Origin: Sva-07 sp031430875
GTDB taxonomy: Bacteria > Actinomycetota > Acidimicrobiia > Acidimicrobiales > Ilumatobacteraceae
DNA: 43,729 nt
Assembly: GCA_031430875.1 (NCBI GenBank)
Contig: JANPCI010000348.1
Span: forward strand, 1-43,729
Direction of reading: 5' to 3'
How positions within the stretch are numbered: the first letter of the stretch is position 1; the number at the start of each line of letters is the position of its first letter. Below the pieces are notes generated by a model that made no database searches, had not been told where the DNA came from, and worked only from the letters and a program-made list of their open reading frames with translations. Positions 8,200-15,916 of this stretch are shown here, in pieces. Position numbers and translations under genes: made by a program.

Positions 8200-9440
8200 G
8201 CGATGACTCCGGCTTCGTGGAGGCGGGAGAGCTCGGCTGGCGACACGCCGAGTTCGGCGGTGAGGATCTGGTCGGTGTGCTCACCCTGCCACGGCGGGCG
8301 CGTCGGCGGGGTCTCGGTCAAGCCCGAGAGCTTCACCGGGTTTCCGGGCGTGACCACCGGTTCGGCCACGCCATCGGTGCGGTCGATCTCGATGATCATC
8401 TCGCGTTCTGCGAGGTGGGGGTCGGCGATCACCTGTGCAGCGTTGAACACCGGGCCGGCCGCCACGCCGGCGTTCGCCAGTGCATGGCAGGCCTCGACGC
8501 TCGTCTTGTCGGCCGCCCACGAGTCGACTCCTTCGCGCAGCACGCCGATGTGTTCGCGCCAACCGGCGCGGGTTGCGAACCGCTCGTCGCCCACCCAGGC
8601 CGCCTGGCCGACGAGCGCGGCAAGCCGCTCGAACTCGTGCTCGCGGCCGACTTGCACGATGAACCATCCATCGCTGGCACGAAATCCGTCCAGGATCATC
8701 TTCAGGCCCTGGCCGGGCTCGGGGCGTTCCCCCATCGACCAGTAGTTCGTGACGACATCGGCGAACGCGACCATCGAGTCGAACATCGCGACGTCGACGT
8801 ACTGACCGGCGCCGGTGTTGTCACGTTCGCGCAACGCTGCGAGCAGGCCGATCACGCCGAACAGTGACGTGCCGATGTCGCCGAGCGCCCCGACCGGCGA
8901 GACCACCGGCGGCTCGTGCGGCGTGCGTTTCCATTCGTAGAGACCGCTCATCGCCTCGGCGACGGCGGCATACGCCGGCCACGATCCGTACGGCGACTCG
9001 GTGGTGTTGCCGAAGCCGGAGATCGACAGGTACACCACCGCCTGGTGCACCGCGCGTACGTCGTGGTAACCGAGGCCCATCCTGGTGAGCGCACCACCCT
9101 TGAAATTTTCGCACACCACGTCGAAACCGGGAGCGAGGCGTAACACGAGGTCGCGCCCTTCTGGCGATTTCAGGTCGATGCAGATGGAACGCTTGCCGAG
9201 GTTGTTGCGCAGGAACGTGGCGCCAACGGAACGACCCGACGGATCGAGCATCGATGGTTGCGAGCCTCGACCCAGGTCACCGGTGCGGGGATTCTCGACC
9301 TTCACCACGTCGGCGCCCAGCCGGGCGAGTAGCTGGGTGCCGAATGGCAGTGCCTGCATCTGCTCGAGCGCCAGCACCCGCACGCCGGCGAGCGGGCCGA
9401 CATGCACCGTGTCGGCGTCGGCTCCCCCTCCTGCGCGCAT
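8196..9440 (-). CDS. Class III (CaiB/BaiF) CoA-transferase
   Basis: 414-residue family III CoA-transferase. The N-terminal LGADVVKVENPRTGD (41-55) and the catalytic Asp in LGDIGTSLFG (D188) are present, followed by GAGQYVDVAMFDSMVAF. These enzymes move CoA between acids through an aspartyl-CoA anhydride. It lies upstream of and overlapping the P450 gene. ATG at 9440 is preceded by a -10 box TACAGT (9447-9452) only 6 nt away, so the message should be leaderless; operator copy 3 abuts the -10 box. Substrate unknown. Confidence 0.9.
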   Translation of the reverse strand: MRAGGGADADTVHVGPLAGVRVLALEQMQALPFGTQLLARLGADVVKVENPRTGDLGRGSQPSMLDPSGRSVGATFLRNNLGKRSICIDLKSPEGRDLVLRLAPGFDVVCENFKGGALTRMGLGYHDVRAVHQAVVYLSISGFGNTTESPYGSWPAYAAVAEAMSGLYEWKRTPHEPPVVSPVGALGDIGTSLFGVIGLLAALRERDNTGAGQYVDVAMFDSMVAFADVVTNYWSMGERPEPGQGLKMILDGFRASDGWFIVQVGREHEFERLAALVGQAAWVGDERFATRAGWREHIGVLREGVDSWAADKTSVEACHALANAGVAAGPVFNAAQVIADPHLAEREMIIEIDRTDGVAEPVVTPGNPVKLSGLTETPPTRPPWQGEHTDQILTAELGVSPAELSRLHEAGVIA

Positions 9441-9452
9441 CGCCCGACTGTA

Positions 9453-9469
9453 TCTGACGGGTCGTCAGA
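9453..9469. promoter_or_regulatory. Palindromic operator, copy 3
   Basis: TCTGACG-GGT-CGTCAGA, perfect arms. It directly abuts the minus-strand -10 box TACAGT (9447-9452) of the CoA-transferase gene and so occupies the -35/-10 spacer. Confidence 0.85.
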
Positions 9470-9487
9470 CGGCGAGAACGTCACCCT

Positions 9488-9573
9488 CCCACCCCCAAAA
9501 ACACCGTTTGTGTTGCACTTCGGTTGGCCCATCCCAACCGAAGTGTCACGCAAACGGTGTTTTTGGGGGTGGG
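9488..9573. repeat. Large near-perfect inverted repeat (40-bp arms, 6-bp loop)
   Basis: Left arm 9488-9527 and right arm 9534-9573 are complementary at 37 of 40 positions; the mismatches are at 9511, 9514 and 9515. The loop CCCATC is 9528-9533. It sits in the divergent spacer between the CoA-transferase (-) and HMG-CoA-synthase-like (+) genes, where a simple terminator is not expected. Both arms carry A5/T5 and C5/G5 runs. No ORF is inside. Confidence 0.9.
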
Positions 9574-9586
9574 GGGAGGGGTGGGG
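9565..9586 (+). other. G-quadruplex motif on the plus strand
   Basis: Four G-runs of 5, 6, 4 and 4 separated by single T, A and T bases, beginning inside the right arm of the inverted repeat and ending 20 bp before the ATG at 9607. Single-base loops are the most favourable class for a parallel quadruplex. Confidence 0.75.
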
Positions 9587-9606
9587 TTCCTTGGGATCGA
9601 CGCGGC

Positions 9607-11019
9607 ATGAGTAGCGTTCGATGGATGCGCGGCATCCTCGGCTGGGGCACGTACCTCCCACACCGCCGGCTCGACCGCACGGAGATCACCGGTTTCGTCG
9701 GCCAGGGCGGCGGAACGGGCACCCGAACGGTCGCCGGCTTCGACGAGGACCCGACCACCATGGCGGTCGAGGCCGCTCGACGGGTTCCACGGGCGTCGAC
9801 CGCAGGTCTCCTCATGTTCGGAACCTCGTTTCCCGCCTACGCCGACAAGACCAACTCCACCATCGTGCATGCCGCCATCCGGCTGAGCGCCGACGTGCCG
9901 GCAATCGATCTCGGCCAGAGCACACGATCGGCTGTCGGTGGGATCCTGTTGGCGGCCCGCAGCAGCGGTACCGTGCTCGTCGCCGCAGCAGACATCCGCA
10001 GTGGCTGGGCAGGCTCGGCCGAGGAGGCCGCAGGCGGTGACGCAGGAGCGGCTGTCCTGATCGGCGACGACACGCCGGACACACCGGTGCTCGCCGAGTT
10101 CATCGGCACCTCGAGCGCGACGGAGGAGTTCGTCGACCGTTGGCGGGCACCGGGCGAGTCACGCACGAAAGTGTGGGACGAACGGTTCGCCGAGCTCACG
10201 TACGGGCGCCTCGGGCTCCAGGCCTGGGCGGCGGCGCTGACCACGGCCGGCATCACGGCCGCTGACGTCGCCGCCGTCGCCGTCGCCGCTCCGACCGCCC
10301 GCATCGGCGCGGCGCTCGCCGGTCGGCTCGGCGCGGGCAGGGTGATCGACAACCGTGCCGCCACGATCGGTGTCTGCGGTGCCGCGCAACCCGCGCTTGC
10401 CCTCGCCGACCTCCTGGAGCAGGCTGAACCCGGCCAGGTGGTCGCCCTCGTCTCGCTCGCCGACGGCGCCGACGTCATGCTGCTGCGAACATCCGTGGCG
10501 ATTGCGGAGCACCGCACCGGCCCGACCGTTGCCCACCAGGCAGCCGGCGGCGCACCTGTCACCTACGGACGGTTCCTCGCCTGGCGCGGGGGCCTGACCG
10601 TCGAGCCACCACGCCGCCCCGAGCCACCGCGCGTCTCCGCGACGGCTGCGGCTCGCTCCAACGATTGGAAGCTCGGCTTCGTGGCCGATCGCGACCGCAC
10701 GACGGGACAGGTCCACATGCCACCGCAGCGGGTCTCGGCCGACGGCGAACGCACCGATGCGATGGACCCCGCGCCGATGGCCGACACCATCGGCGTCGTG
10801 GCCACGTTCACCGTCGATCACGTCGCCTACTCCCCCAGCCCGCCGATCGTGTTCGCCGTGGTCGACTTCGAAGGCGGCGGACGGCTGCCGATCGAACTGT
10901 GCGACTGCGATGCCGCCGAGGTGGCGATCGGCCTGCGGGTCGAGCCGACGTTCCGCCGGTTGTACGTGCAGGACGGCATCCCCAACTACTTCTGGAAAGC
11001 GAGGCCCGTGCGTGGCTAG
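9607..11019 (+). CDS. HMG-CoA-synthase-like/DUF35 (OB-fold) fusion protein
   Basis: 470-residue protein. The N-terminal two thirds has the thiolase-like fold of hydroxymethylglutaryl-CoA synthases (WGTYLPHRRLDRTEI at 13-27, FGTSFPAYADKTNSTIVHAA at 71-90). The C-terminal part (from about 380) resembles the OB-fold of DUF35 proteins (TIGVVATFTVDHVAYSP). The nucleophile Cys of HMG-CoA synthases is absent: DLGQSTRSAVGG (101-112) stands at the expected position. Zn-ribbon cysteines of stand-alone DUF35 proteins are also not evident. It overlaps the next thiolase gene by 8 nt, which suggests a complex with that thiolase. ATG 9607 is chosen because the frame upstream runs into the palindrome and the divergent gene. 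Confidence 0.8.
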   Translation: MSSVRWMRGILGWGTYLPHRRLDRTEITGFVGQGGGTGTRTVAGFDEDPTTMAVEAARRVPRASTAGLLMFGTSFPAYADKTNSTIVHAAIRLSADVPAIDLGQSTRSAVGGILLAARSSGTVLVAAADIRSGWAGSAEEAAGGDAGAAVLIGDDTPDTPVLAEFIGTSSATEEFVDRWRAPGESRTKVWDERFAELTYGRLGLQAWAAALTTAGITAADVAAVAVAAPTARIGAALAGRLGAGRVIDNRAATIGVCGAAQPALALADLLEQAEPGQVVALVSLADGADVMLLRTSVAIAEHRTGPTVAHQAAGGAPVTYGRFLAWRGGLTVEPPRRPEPPRVSATAAARSNDWKLGFVADRDRTTGQVHMPPQRVSADGERTDAMDPAPMADTIGVVATFTVDHVAYSPSPPIVFAVVDFEGGGRLPIELCDCDAAEVAIGLRVEPTFRRLYVQDGIPNYFWKARPVRG

Positions 11020-12214
11020 CCATGGCATCAAGGACCGTGTCGCCATCGTCGGGATGAGCTGCACGAACTTCGTCGAGCACTGGGACAAGGGCCTCGACGA
11101 TCTCCTCATCGAGGCGTCAGACGACTGCTTCGCCTCCGCCGGGATCGGCAAGGACGATGTCGACGCGTACTGGCTCGGCACTGCCCAGGGCGGAATGAGC
11201 GGCATCACCCTCGCCCGTCCCCTGCAGTTGACCGGAAAGCCGGTCACCCGGGTCGAGAACTACTGCGCGACCGGCAGCGAAGCGCTGCGGCAGGCGTGTT
11301 ACGCAGTCGCCAGTGGCGCCTACGACGTGGCGATGGCTGTCGGCGTCGAGAAGACGAAGGACTCCGGCTTCCAGGGCCTCAACGCGATGCCGCCGCCGAA
11401 CGATGGCACCGGCCGGACACTCACCGCAGCGGCAATGTTCTCGATGGTCACCCCCGCGTACGCCAACCGGTACGGCGTCGATGCCGACACCATGCGCGAC
11501 GCCATGGCCCACATCGCCTCGAAGAACCACCACAACGGCGCGCTCAACCCACGCGCCCAGTTCCGCAGGGAGGTGACGAAGGAGACCGTCCTCAAGTCGC
11601 CGCGGGTCGCCGGGGATCTCGGCGTGTTCGACTGCGCCGGTGTCGCCGACGGTGCCGCAGCCGCCATCGTGTGCCGCGCCGAGGATGCGGCGCGCTTCAC
11701 CGATCAGCCCCTGTACGTGAAAGCACTGTCGTTCGTCGCCGGCAACGGATCGGGGCTCGGTGACCCCGCCTACGACTACACGACGTTTCCCGAGATCACC
11801 GCCTGTGCCCTCGACGCCTACGCCCAGGCCGGTGTCGGCGACCCGGCAACGCAGATTGCCATGGCCGAAGTCCACGACTGTTTCACGATCACCGAACTCG
11901 TCCTGATGGAGGACCTCGGGTTCAGCCGGCGCGGCACGGCGTGGCGCGACGTGCTCGACGGCCGCTTCGACCTCGACGGCCCGTTGCCGGTCAACTCCGA
12001 CGGTGGGTTGAAGTCGTTCGGTCACCCGGTCGGTGCGTCCGGCCTGCGGATGATCTTCGAGGCCTGGCTGCAACTACGTGGCGAGGCGCCGCCCGAGCGC
12101 CGGATCGCTGGCCTGAACGATCGGGAGCGGCCGCTGGCGCTCACGCACAACCTCGGCGGCTATCCCGGCGAGATGGTCAGCTTCGTGTCGATCCTCGGAT
12201 CGCGACCAGGCTGA
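11012..12214 (+). CDS. SCP2/lipid-transfer-type thiolase (Cys present)
   Basis: 400-residue thiolase of the non-specific lipid-transfer/SCP-x family, which cleaves beta-ketoacyl-CoA thiolytically. Catalytic residues are all visible: nucleophile C85 in ENYCATGSE, H288 in EVHDCF and H338 in GHPVGASG. GTG at 11012 is the only sensible start, overlapping the upstream gene. It pairs with the HMG-CoA-synthase-like/DUF35 protein, as SCP2 thiolases commonly do. Of the three thiolase-like proteins in this window it is the only one with a complete thiolase active site, so it is the best candidate for true thiolysis in side-chain beta-oxidation. Confidence 0.9.
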   Translation: MASHGIKDRVAIVGMSCTNFVEHWDKGLDDLLIEASDDCFASAGIGKDDVDAYWLGTAQGGMSGITLARPLQLTGKPVTRVENYCATGSEALRQACYAVASGAYDVAMAVGVEKTKDSGFQGLNAMPPPNDGTGRTLTAAAMFSMVTPAYANRYGVDADTMRDAMAHIASKNHHNGALNPRAQFRREVTKETVLKSPRVAGDLGVFDCAGVADGAAAAIVCRAEDAARFTDQPLYVKALSFVAGNGSGLGDPAYDYTTFPEITACALDAYAQAGVGDPATQIAMAEVHDCFTITELVLMEDLGFSRRGTAWRDVLDGRFDLDGPLPVNSDGGLKSFGHPVGASGLRMIFEAWLQLRGEAPPERRIAGLNDRERPLALTHNLGGYPGEMVSFVSILGSRPG

Positions 12215-12278
12215 GTTCTGGCCGGCTGAGTTCTGGCCGGCTGAGTTCTGGCCGGCTGGGTTCTGGCCGGCTGAGTTC
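12211..12278. repeat. 15-bp tandem repeat, 4.5 copies, after the thiolase stop
   Basis: CTGAGTTCTGGCCGG at 12211, 12226 and 12241, one variant (CTGGG...) at 12256, and a half copy at 12271. The thiolase stop TGA (12212-12214) lies in the first copy, and the rest is spacer before the luciferase-like gene. Confidence 0.92.
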
Positions 12279-12282
12279 GCCA

Positions 12283-12317
12283 TTGACCTCCGGGTTCTAA
12301 TGCCTTACATTATCTCG
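12283..12317 (+). promoter_or_regulatory. Leaderless promoter of the luciferase-like gene, with palindrome
   Basis: TTGACC (12283-12288), 17-bp spacer, TACATT (12306-12311), then 6 nt to the ATG at 12318, so transcription should begin at the start codon. TAATG-CCTTA-CATTA (12298-12312) is a palindrome overlapping the -10 box and could be an operator for a different regulator. Confidence 0.6.
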
Positions 12318-13526
12318 ATGGAGTTCGGCATCTTTCTCAACGGTTACATCCCGGGCCCCGCGGCCCACGACACCCAGAGCGAGCACACCGCGCTGATGCG
12401 TGAGGCGAGCTACGCGGTCCATGCGGACAAGTTCAACTGGAAGTACGCCTGGTTCGGCGAACATCACGCCCTGACCGAGTACAGCCACATGTCAGCACCC
12501 GAAGTGATGATGGGGTACGTCGCGGCAAAGACGGAGCAGATCCACCTGTCGTCGGCCATTGTCAGCTTCCCGACCACCAAAGAGCACCCGGTGCGCATCG
12601 CCGAGCGGGCCGCGATGCTCGACCACATCACCGAGGGCCGCTACGAGTTCGGTACCGGCCGCGGCGCGGGCAGCCACGAGGTCGCCACCTTCAACGGCCT
12701 CACGACCGACGCCACCAAGAGCATGTGGAACGAGGTCATCCACGAGATCCCCCGAATGTGGGAGCAGCGCGACTACTGCTTCCAGGGCGAGCACTTCAGC
12801 GTGCCGACGCCGCACAACATCCTGCCCAAGCCGTGGGGGGTCGGGCATCCGGCGATGTGGGTCGCGTGCGGCAACCCCGAGACATTCACGAAGGCCGGCT
12901 CGATGGGCCTCGGCGCAATCGCCTTCAACTTCGAACCGATCTACAACCTGCAGGGCCGCATCGACGCCTACAAGGAAGCCATCCAGAACCCCACCGAGAT
13001 CATCGGCCAGTTCAAGAACGACAACATCATGATGACCAACGCCGTGATCTGTCTCGAAGACCGGGCACGGGCACGTGAGATCGCCATGAGCCGAGGACGG
13101 GGCTACCTGTACTCGATGGTCTGCATGTACCACGACACGATGCCCAAGAAGGCCGGTCACCCGGTTTGGCCCGAGTCGCCGTTTGCGATCCCCGACGAGG
13201 CGATGCTCGACACGTTGATCGAAGCCGGCTTCCTGCTGTGCGGCACCCCCGACGAAGTGGCCGAGCAGGTGGAGCGTTACTCCACGGTCGGCTGCGACCA
13301 GTTGGCGTTCGGGCTGCCGAACGAAGGTTTCGAGCACGAGGAGATCCTCGAGTGCATCGAGCTGTTCGGCAAGCACGTGATCCCCGAGTTCGATCGCGAG
13401 CCCGAGCACTCCACCACGCGTTACCGTCGCGAGGCCCAGCGCTCATTCCCGGAGTTCGCGTTCGCCGTGCCCGATGTCCACGTCGACGTGATTCCCGAGA
13501 GCGCGCTGCTTCCCCTTCCGGTCTGA
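12318..13526 (+). CDS. Luciferase-like flavin-dependent monooxygenase
   Basis: 402-residue bacterial luciferase-like TIM barrel. Visible: MEFGIFLNGYIPG at the N-terminus, WFGEHHALTEYSHM (about 46-59), the ERAAMLDHITEGRYEFGTGRG segment around residues 95-115 that follows the flavin-binding strand, and a C-terminal block including LLCGTPDEVAEQVERY. Length and the FGEHH motif fit FMNH2-using LuxA-like monooxygenases better than the shorter F420 enzymes. ATG 12318 is preferred to the in-frame ATG at 12300 because that codon lies inside the promoter palindrome. Substrate unknown; oxygenation of a ketone or terpenoid-type substrate is possible. Confidence 0.85.
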   Translation: MEFGIFLNGYIPGPAAHDTQSEHTALMREASYAVHADKFNWKYAWFGEHHALTEYSHMSAPEVMMGYVAAKTEQIHLSSAIVSFPTTKEHPVRIAERAAMLDHITEGRYEFGTGRGAGSHEVATFNGLTTDATKSMWNEVIHEIPRMWEQRDYCFQGEHFSVPTPHNILPKPWGVGHPAMWVACGNPETFTKAGSMGLGAIAFNFEPIYNLQGRIDAYKEAIQNPTEIIGQFKNDNIMMTNAVICLEDRARAREIAMSRGRGYLYSMVCMYHDTMPKKAGHPVWPESPFAIPDEAMLDTLIEAGFLLCGTPDEVAEQVERYSTVGCDQLAFGLPNEGFEHEEILECIELFGKHVIPEFDREPEHSTTRYRREAQRSFPEFAFAVPDVHVDVIPESALLPLPV

Positions 13527-13540
13527 AGCGTCCGGCTCGC

Positions 13541-13552
13541 TACGGTGGGTAC
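13541..13552 (+). promoter_or_regulatory. Possible leaderless promoter of the SnoaL-like gene
   Basis: TACGGT (13541-13546) followed by 6 nt and the ATG at 13553, in the 26-bp spacer after the luciferase-like gene. The spacing matches the leaderless promoters elsewhere in the window. No clear -35 is seen. Confidence 0.45.
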
Positions 13553-13966
13553 ATGAGCGACCCGCGCGCAGACGACCGACTCGCGATCGGTGAACTGATG
13601 GCGCGCTACGCCTGGGGTCTCGCCGACAGGGACTGGGAGGCGTGGCTGGCGTGCTTCAGCGCTGGAGCACATGTCGACTACACCACCGCCGGGGGCATCG
13701 CCGGCACCCCAGCCGAGGCGGCCAAATGGTTGGAGGCCACGTTGGCGATGTTCGACGTGTCGATCAGCCAGGCGAGCAACATCGTCATCGATTTCAGCGA
13801 CGACGACACAGCGGCGGTTCGTTCTCTGTACAAGATGGCCATGCGGATCCCCGGCGACTCCCCCACCTACATGGAGGCATGCGGCTACTACCGCGACGCC
13901 GTCGTGCGATCCGAGTCGGGATGGTTGCTCGCCGATCGGTTCGAACACCTCCTCTACGTCCGCTGA
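13553..13966 (+). CDS. SnoaL-like (NTF2-fold) protein
   Basis: 137-residue NTF2-like protein. The opening IGELMARYAWGLADRDWEAWLACFSAGAHVDY pattern (residues 12-43, broken here only for description) with paired aromatic and acidic residues is typical of SnoaL-like hydratases, isomerases and small cyclases. The end, SGWLLADRFEHLLYVR, is the usual last strand. No catalytic residue can be assigned without a model. It sits between the monooxygenase and the kinase-like gene in the same direction, so a role as lyase or isomerase on the monooxygenase product is an inference. Confidence 0.8.
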   Translation: MSDPRADDRLAIGELMARYAWGLADRDWEAWLACFSAGAHVDYTTAGGIAGTPAEAAKWLEATLAMFDVSISQASNIVIDFSDDDTAAVRSLYKMAMRIPGDSPTYMEACGYYRDAVVRSESGWLLADRFEHLLYVR

Positions 13967-13973
13967 AGCGCCC

Positions 13974-15065
13974 ATGCCACTGCCGTCGAAACGAGACCCT
14001 GAACAGTTGCGCACGTCGCTCGAGCGCTGGTTCGCAACCACGCTCGGTCACCCGGCAACCGTGGGCGAGCTGTCGATCCCCGAGGGGACGGGCATGTCCA
14101 ACGAGACGTTGTTGTTCGACCTCACCCACGACGGCCGAACCGAGCAGATGGTGGCCCGTGTCCGACCGGACATGAACGACTGGCCGGTGTTCGAGGTGTA
14201 CGACCTCGCCAAGCAGGCAGCAGCGATGCGTCTGGTCGGCGCGCATACGAACGTGCCGGTGCCGGAGGTGCCGTGGGTCGAGCACGACGAACAACACCTC
14301 GGCGCGCCGTTCATCGTGATGCACAGGGTGAACGGTCGGGCCCTGCCCGACATGCCGCCCTATGTGTTCGGTGGCAGCTTCCTCGACGAACTGAGCCCCG
14401 AGGAACTGCGCGAGCTGCAGCGCCGAGCCACCGAGGTACTTGCGCAACTCCATGCACTCGACCTGTCGATGATCGACGCGTCTGCACTCGGGCCGGTCGG
14501 TGAATCGGGTGCCGAGTCGTTGAGCCGGCAGCTCGACGAACTGCAGGACTACTTCGTGTGGGCCCGCCAGAGTTGGACGTTCGGCGATCGACCGGTACCC
14601 CTGATCGATGCCGGCCTCGCTTGGCTGCGCGACCACTTCCCAGCCGATCCCGGGCCGACCGTGCTCAACTGGGGCGACGCCCGGCCCGGCAACATCTTGT
14701 TCGACGGCATCATCCCGGCAGCCGTGCTCGACTGGGAGATGGTCAACCTCGGCCCCGCTGGTGTCGACGTGGGCTGGCTCATCTTCCTGCACGAGTTCTT
14801 CCAGAGCCTCAGCGTCGTGTTCGAGCTGCAGGGCTTCCCCGACTTCTGCCGGCCCGACGACGTCCATGCCGACTACGTGGCCGCCGGTGGACGACCGATC
14901 GACGACCTCGACTGGTATGTCATGTATGCCGCAGTCCGGTTCGCCGTGATCTCGGTGCGTACCTCGTCACGCGAGGTGGCGTACGGCAACCGCGACTCGC
15001 CTGACGACCCCGAAGACCTCATCATGCATCGAGACCTCCTGGCAGCCAAGCTCGGGCTGCACTGA
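13974..15065 (+). CDS. APH/choline-kinase-like phosphotransferase
   Basis: 363-residue protein of the aminoglycoside phosphotransferase superfamily. The catalytic loop is NWGDARPGN (232-240), with D235 as catalytic base and N240, and D253 in LDWEM is the metal ligand. The usual His before GD is Trp here. It is close in type to the kinase domain found at the N-terminus of ACAD10/ACAD11, which phosphorylates hydroxyacyl-CoA intermediates, and to many kinases beside acyl-CoA dehydrogenases in actinobacteria. Phosphorylation of a hydroxyacyl-CoA is therefore a reasonable inference; antibiotic resistance is unlikely in this context. Its gene converges with the F420-type gene at 15077. Confidence 0.85.
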   Translation: MPLPSKRDPEQLRTSLERWFATTLGHPATVGELSIPEGTGMSNETLLFDLTHDGRTEQMVARVRPDMNDWPVFEVYDLAKQAAAMRLVGAHTNVPVPEVPWVEHDEQHLGAPFIVMHRVNGRALPDMPPYVFGGSFLDELSPEELRELQRRATEVLAQLHALDLSMIDASALGPVGESGAESLSRQLDELQDYFVWARQSWTFGDRPVPLIDAGLAWLRDHFPADPGPTVLNWGDARPGNILFDGIIPAAVLDWEMVNLGPAGVDVGWLIFLHEFFQSLSVVFELQGFPDFCRPDDVHADYVAAGGRPIDDLDWYVMYAAVRFAVISVRTSSREVAYGNRDSPDDPEDLIMHRDLLAAKLGLH

Positions 15066-15076
15066 GTGCGAGCCGC

Positions 15077-15913
15077 TCAGCCGCTGACGAAGGCGGCGTA
15101 GGAATCGAGCGTCCGCAGCGCTTGGTTGCGACCGACAGCGGGCACCCGCAACACCACCTCGGTGCAGCCGACGGACTCGTAGTAGTCCAGCTTCTGCGCT
15201 GTCGCCACGGTGCCGAACGGCATCACCTGTGGTTCGCCGTCGCGACCCGCCTCGGCCCACGCCTCGCGCAGTGCCCGCAGCGCGTCGCGGATGCCGGCGC
15301 CGCCGATCGGCATCCATCCATCGGCCCACTCCGCGATGTGGGCGAAGAGCTTGGGCCCTGCGCCACCACCGATGAGTGTCGGGATCCGTGGCTGCTGGAG
15401 CGGCTTGGGCCAGCTGAACGTCGGCTCGAAGTTCACGTGTCGTCCCACGAACGACGCTTCGTCCTGCGACCACAGCTCCTGCATCGCCAGCACGTGTTCG
15501 CGGGCCTGTTCCCGACGGGTTGCGTACTCGACGCCGTGATCGTTCATCTCCTCCACGTTCCAGCCGAAGCCGACACCGAACCTGGCCCGGCCACCCGAGA
15601 CGACGTCGAGCGTCGCCCACGCCTTCGCGTAGTCGATCGGGTGGTGTTGCGCCACGAGCGCCACTCCCGAGCCGACGATCAACCGCTCGGTCGCAATGGC
15701 CGCCGCCGTGAGCGCCACCACCGGGTCGAGGCAGCGCAGGTACTCCTCGGGGAGTTCGGCCTCCCCCGTCGGCGCGGGTGTGCGACGGCTGACGGGAATG
15801 TGGGTGTGCTCGGGGAACCACAGCGAGGAGAACCCACGCGCTTCGGCTTGCCTCGCCAACTCCACCGGACCGATCGTGCGATCGGTGGGGAAGATGGTCA
15901 GCCCGATCTTCAC
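15077..15913 (-). CDS. F420-dependent-type luciferase-like oxidoreductase
   Basis: 278-residue LLM-class TIM barrel. Visible: MKIGLTIFPTDRTIGPVELA (1-20), LWFPEHTHIP, the ARFGVGFGWNVEEMNDHGV stretch that binds the cofactor phosphate, and IGGGAGPKLFAHIAEWADGW. This pattern is that of the actinobacterial F420-dependent TIGR03619-like group. The start is GTG at 15913; the upstream epimerase gene ends 3 nt away, so both are in one operon. The reaction may be hydride transfer to or from an unsaturated or hydroxylated intermediate. Confidence 0.88.
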   Translation of the reverse strand: MKIGLTIFPTDRTIGPVELARQAEARGFSSLWFPEHTHIPVSRRTPAPTGEAELPEEYLRCLDPVVALTAAAIATERLIVGSGVALVAQHHPIDYAKAWATLDVVSGGRARFGVGFGWNVEEMNDHGVEYATRREQAREHVLAMQELWSQDEASFVGRHVNFEPTFSWPKPLQQPRIPTLIGGGAGPKLFAHIAEWADGWMPIGGAGIRDALRALREAWAEAGRDGEPQVMPFGTVATAQKLDYYESVGCTEVVLRVPAVGRNQALRTLDSYAAFVSG

Positions 15914-15916
15914 GGG

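Noticed and set aside
6931..8745. Long plus-strand frame (604 codons) over the P450 region
   Set aside because: Antisense shadow of the P450 and CoA-transferase genes; no domain motif in its translation.
9488..9573. Intrinsic terminator
   Set aside because: It lies between divergent genes, far from any 3' end, and the arms are much longer than a terminator stem.
9085..9606. N-terminal extension of the HMG-CoA-synthase-like frame through the palindrome
   Set aside because: It runs antisense to the CoA-transferase gene, has low-complexity translation and no family similarity before MSSVRWMRG.
12211..12278. Possible CRISPR array
   Set aside because: Units are directly adjacent 15-bp repeats without spacers, and no cas gene is present.
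13974..15065. Aminoglycoside resistance kinase
   Set aside because: Only the fold and catalytic loop agree; the context and NWGD variant fit acyl-CoA-associated kinases.
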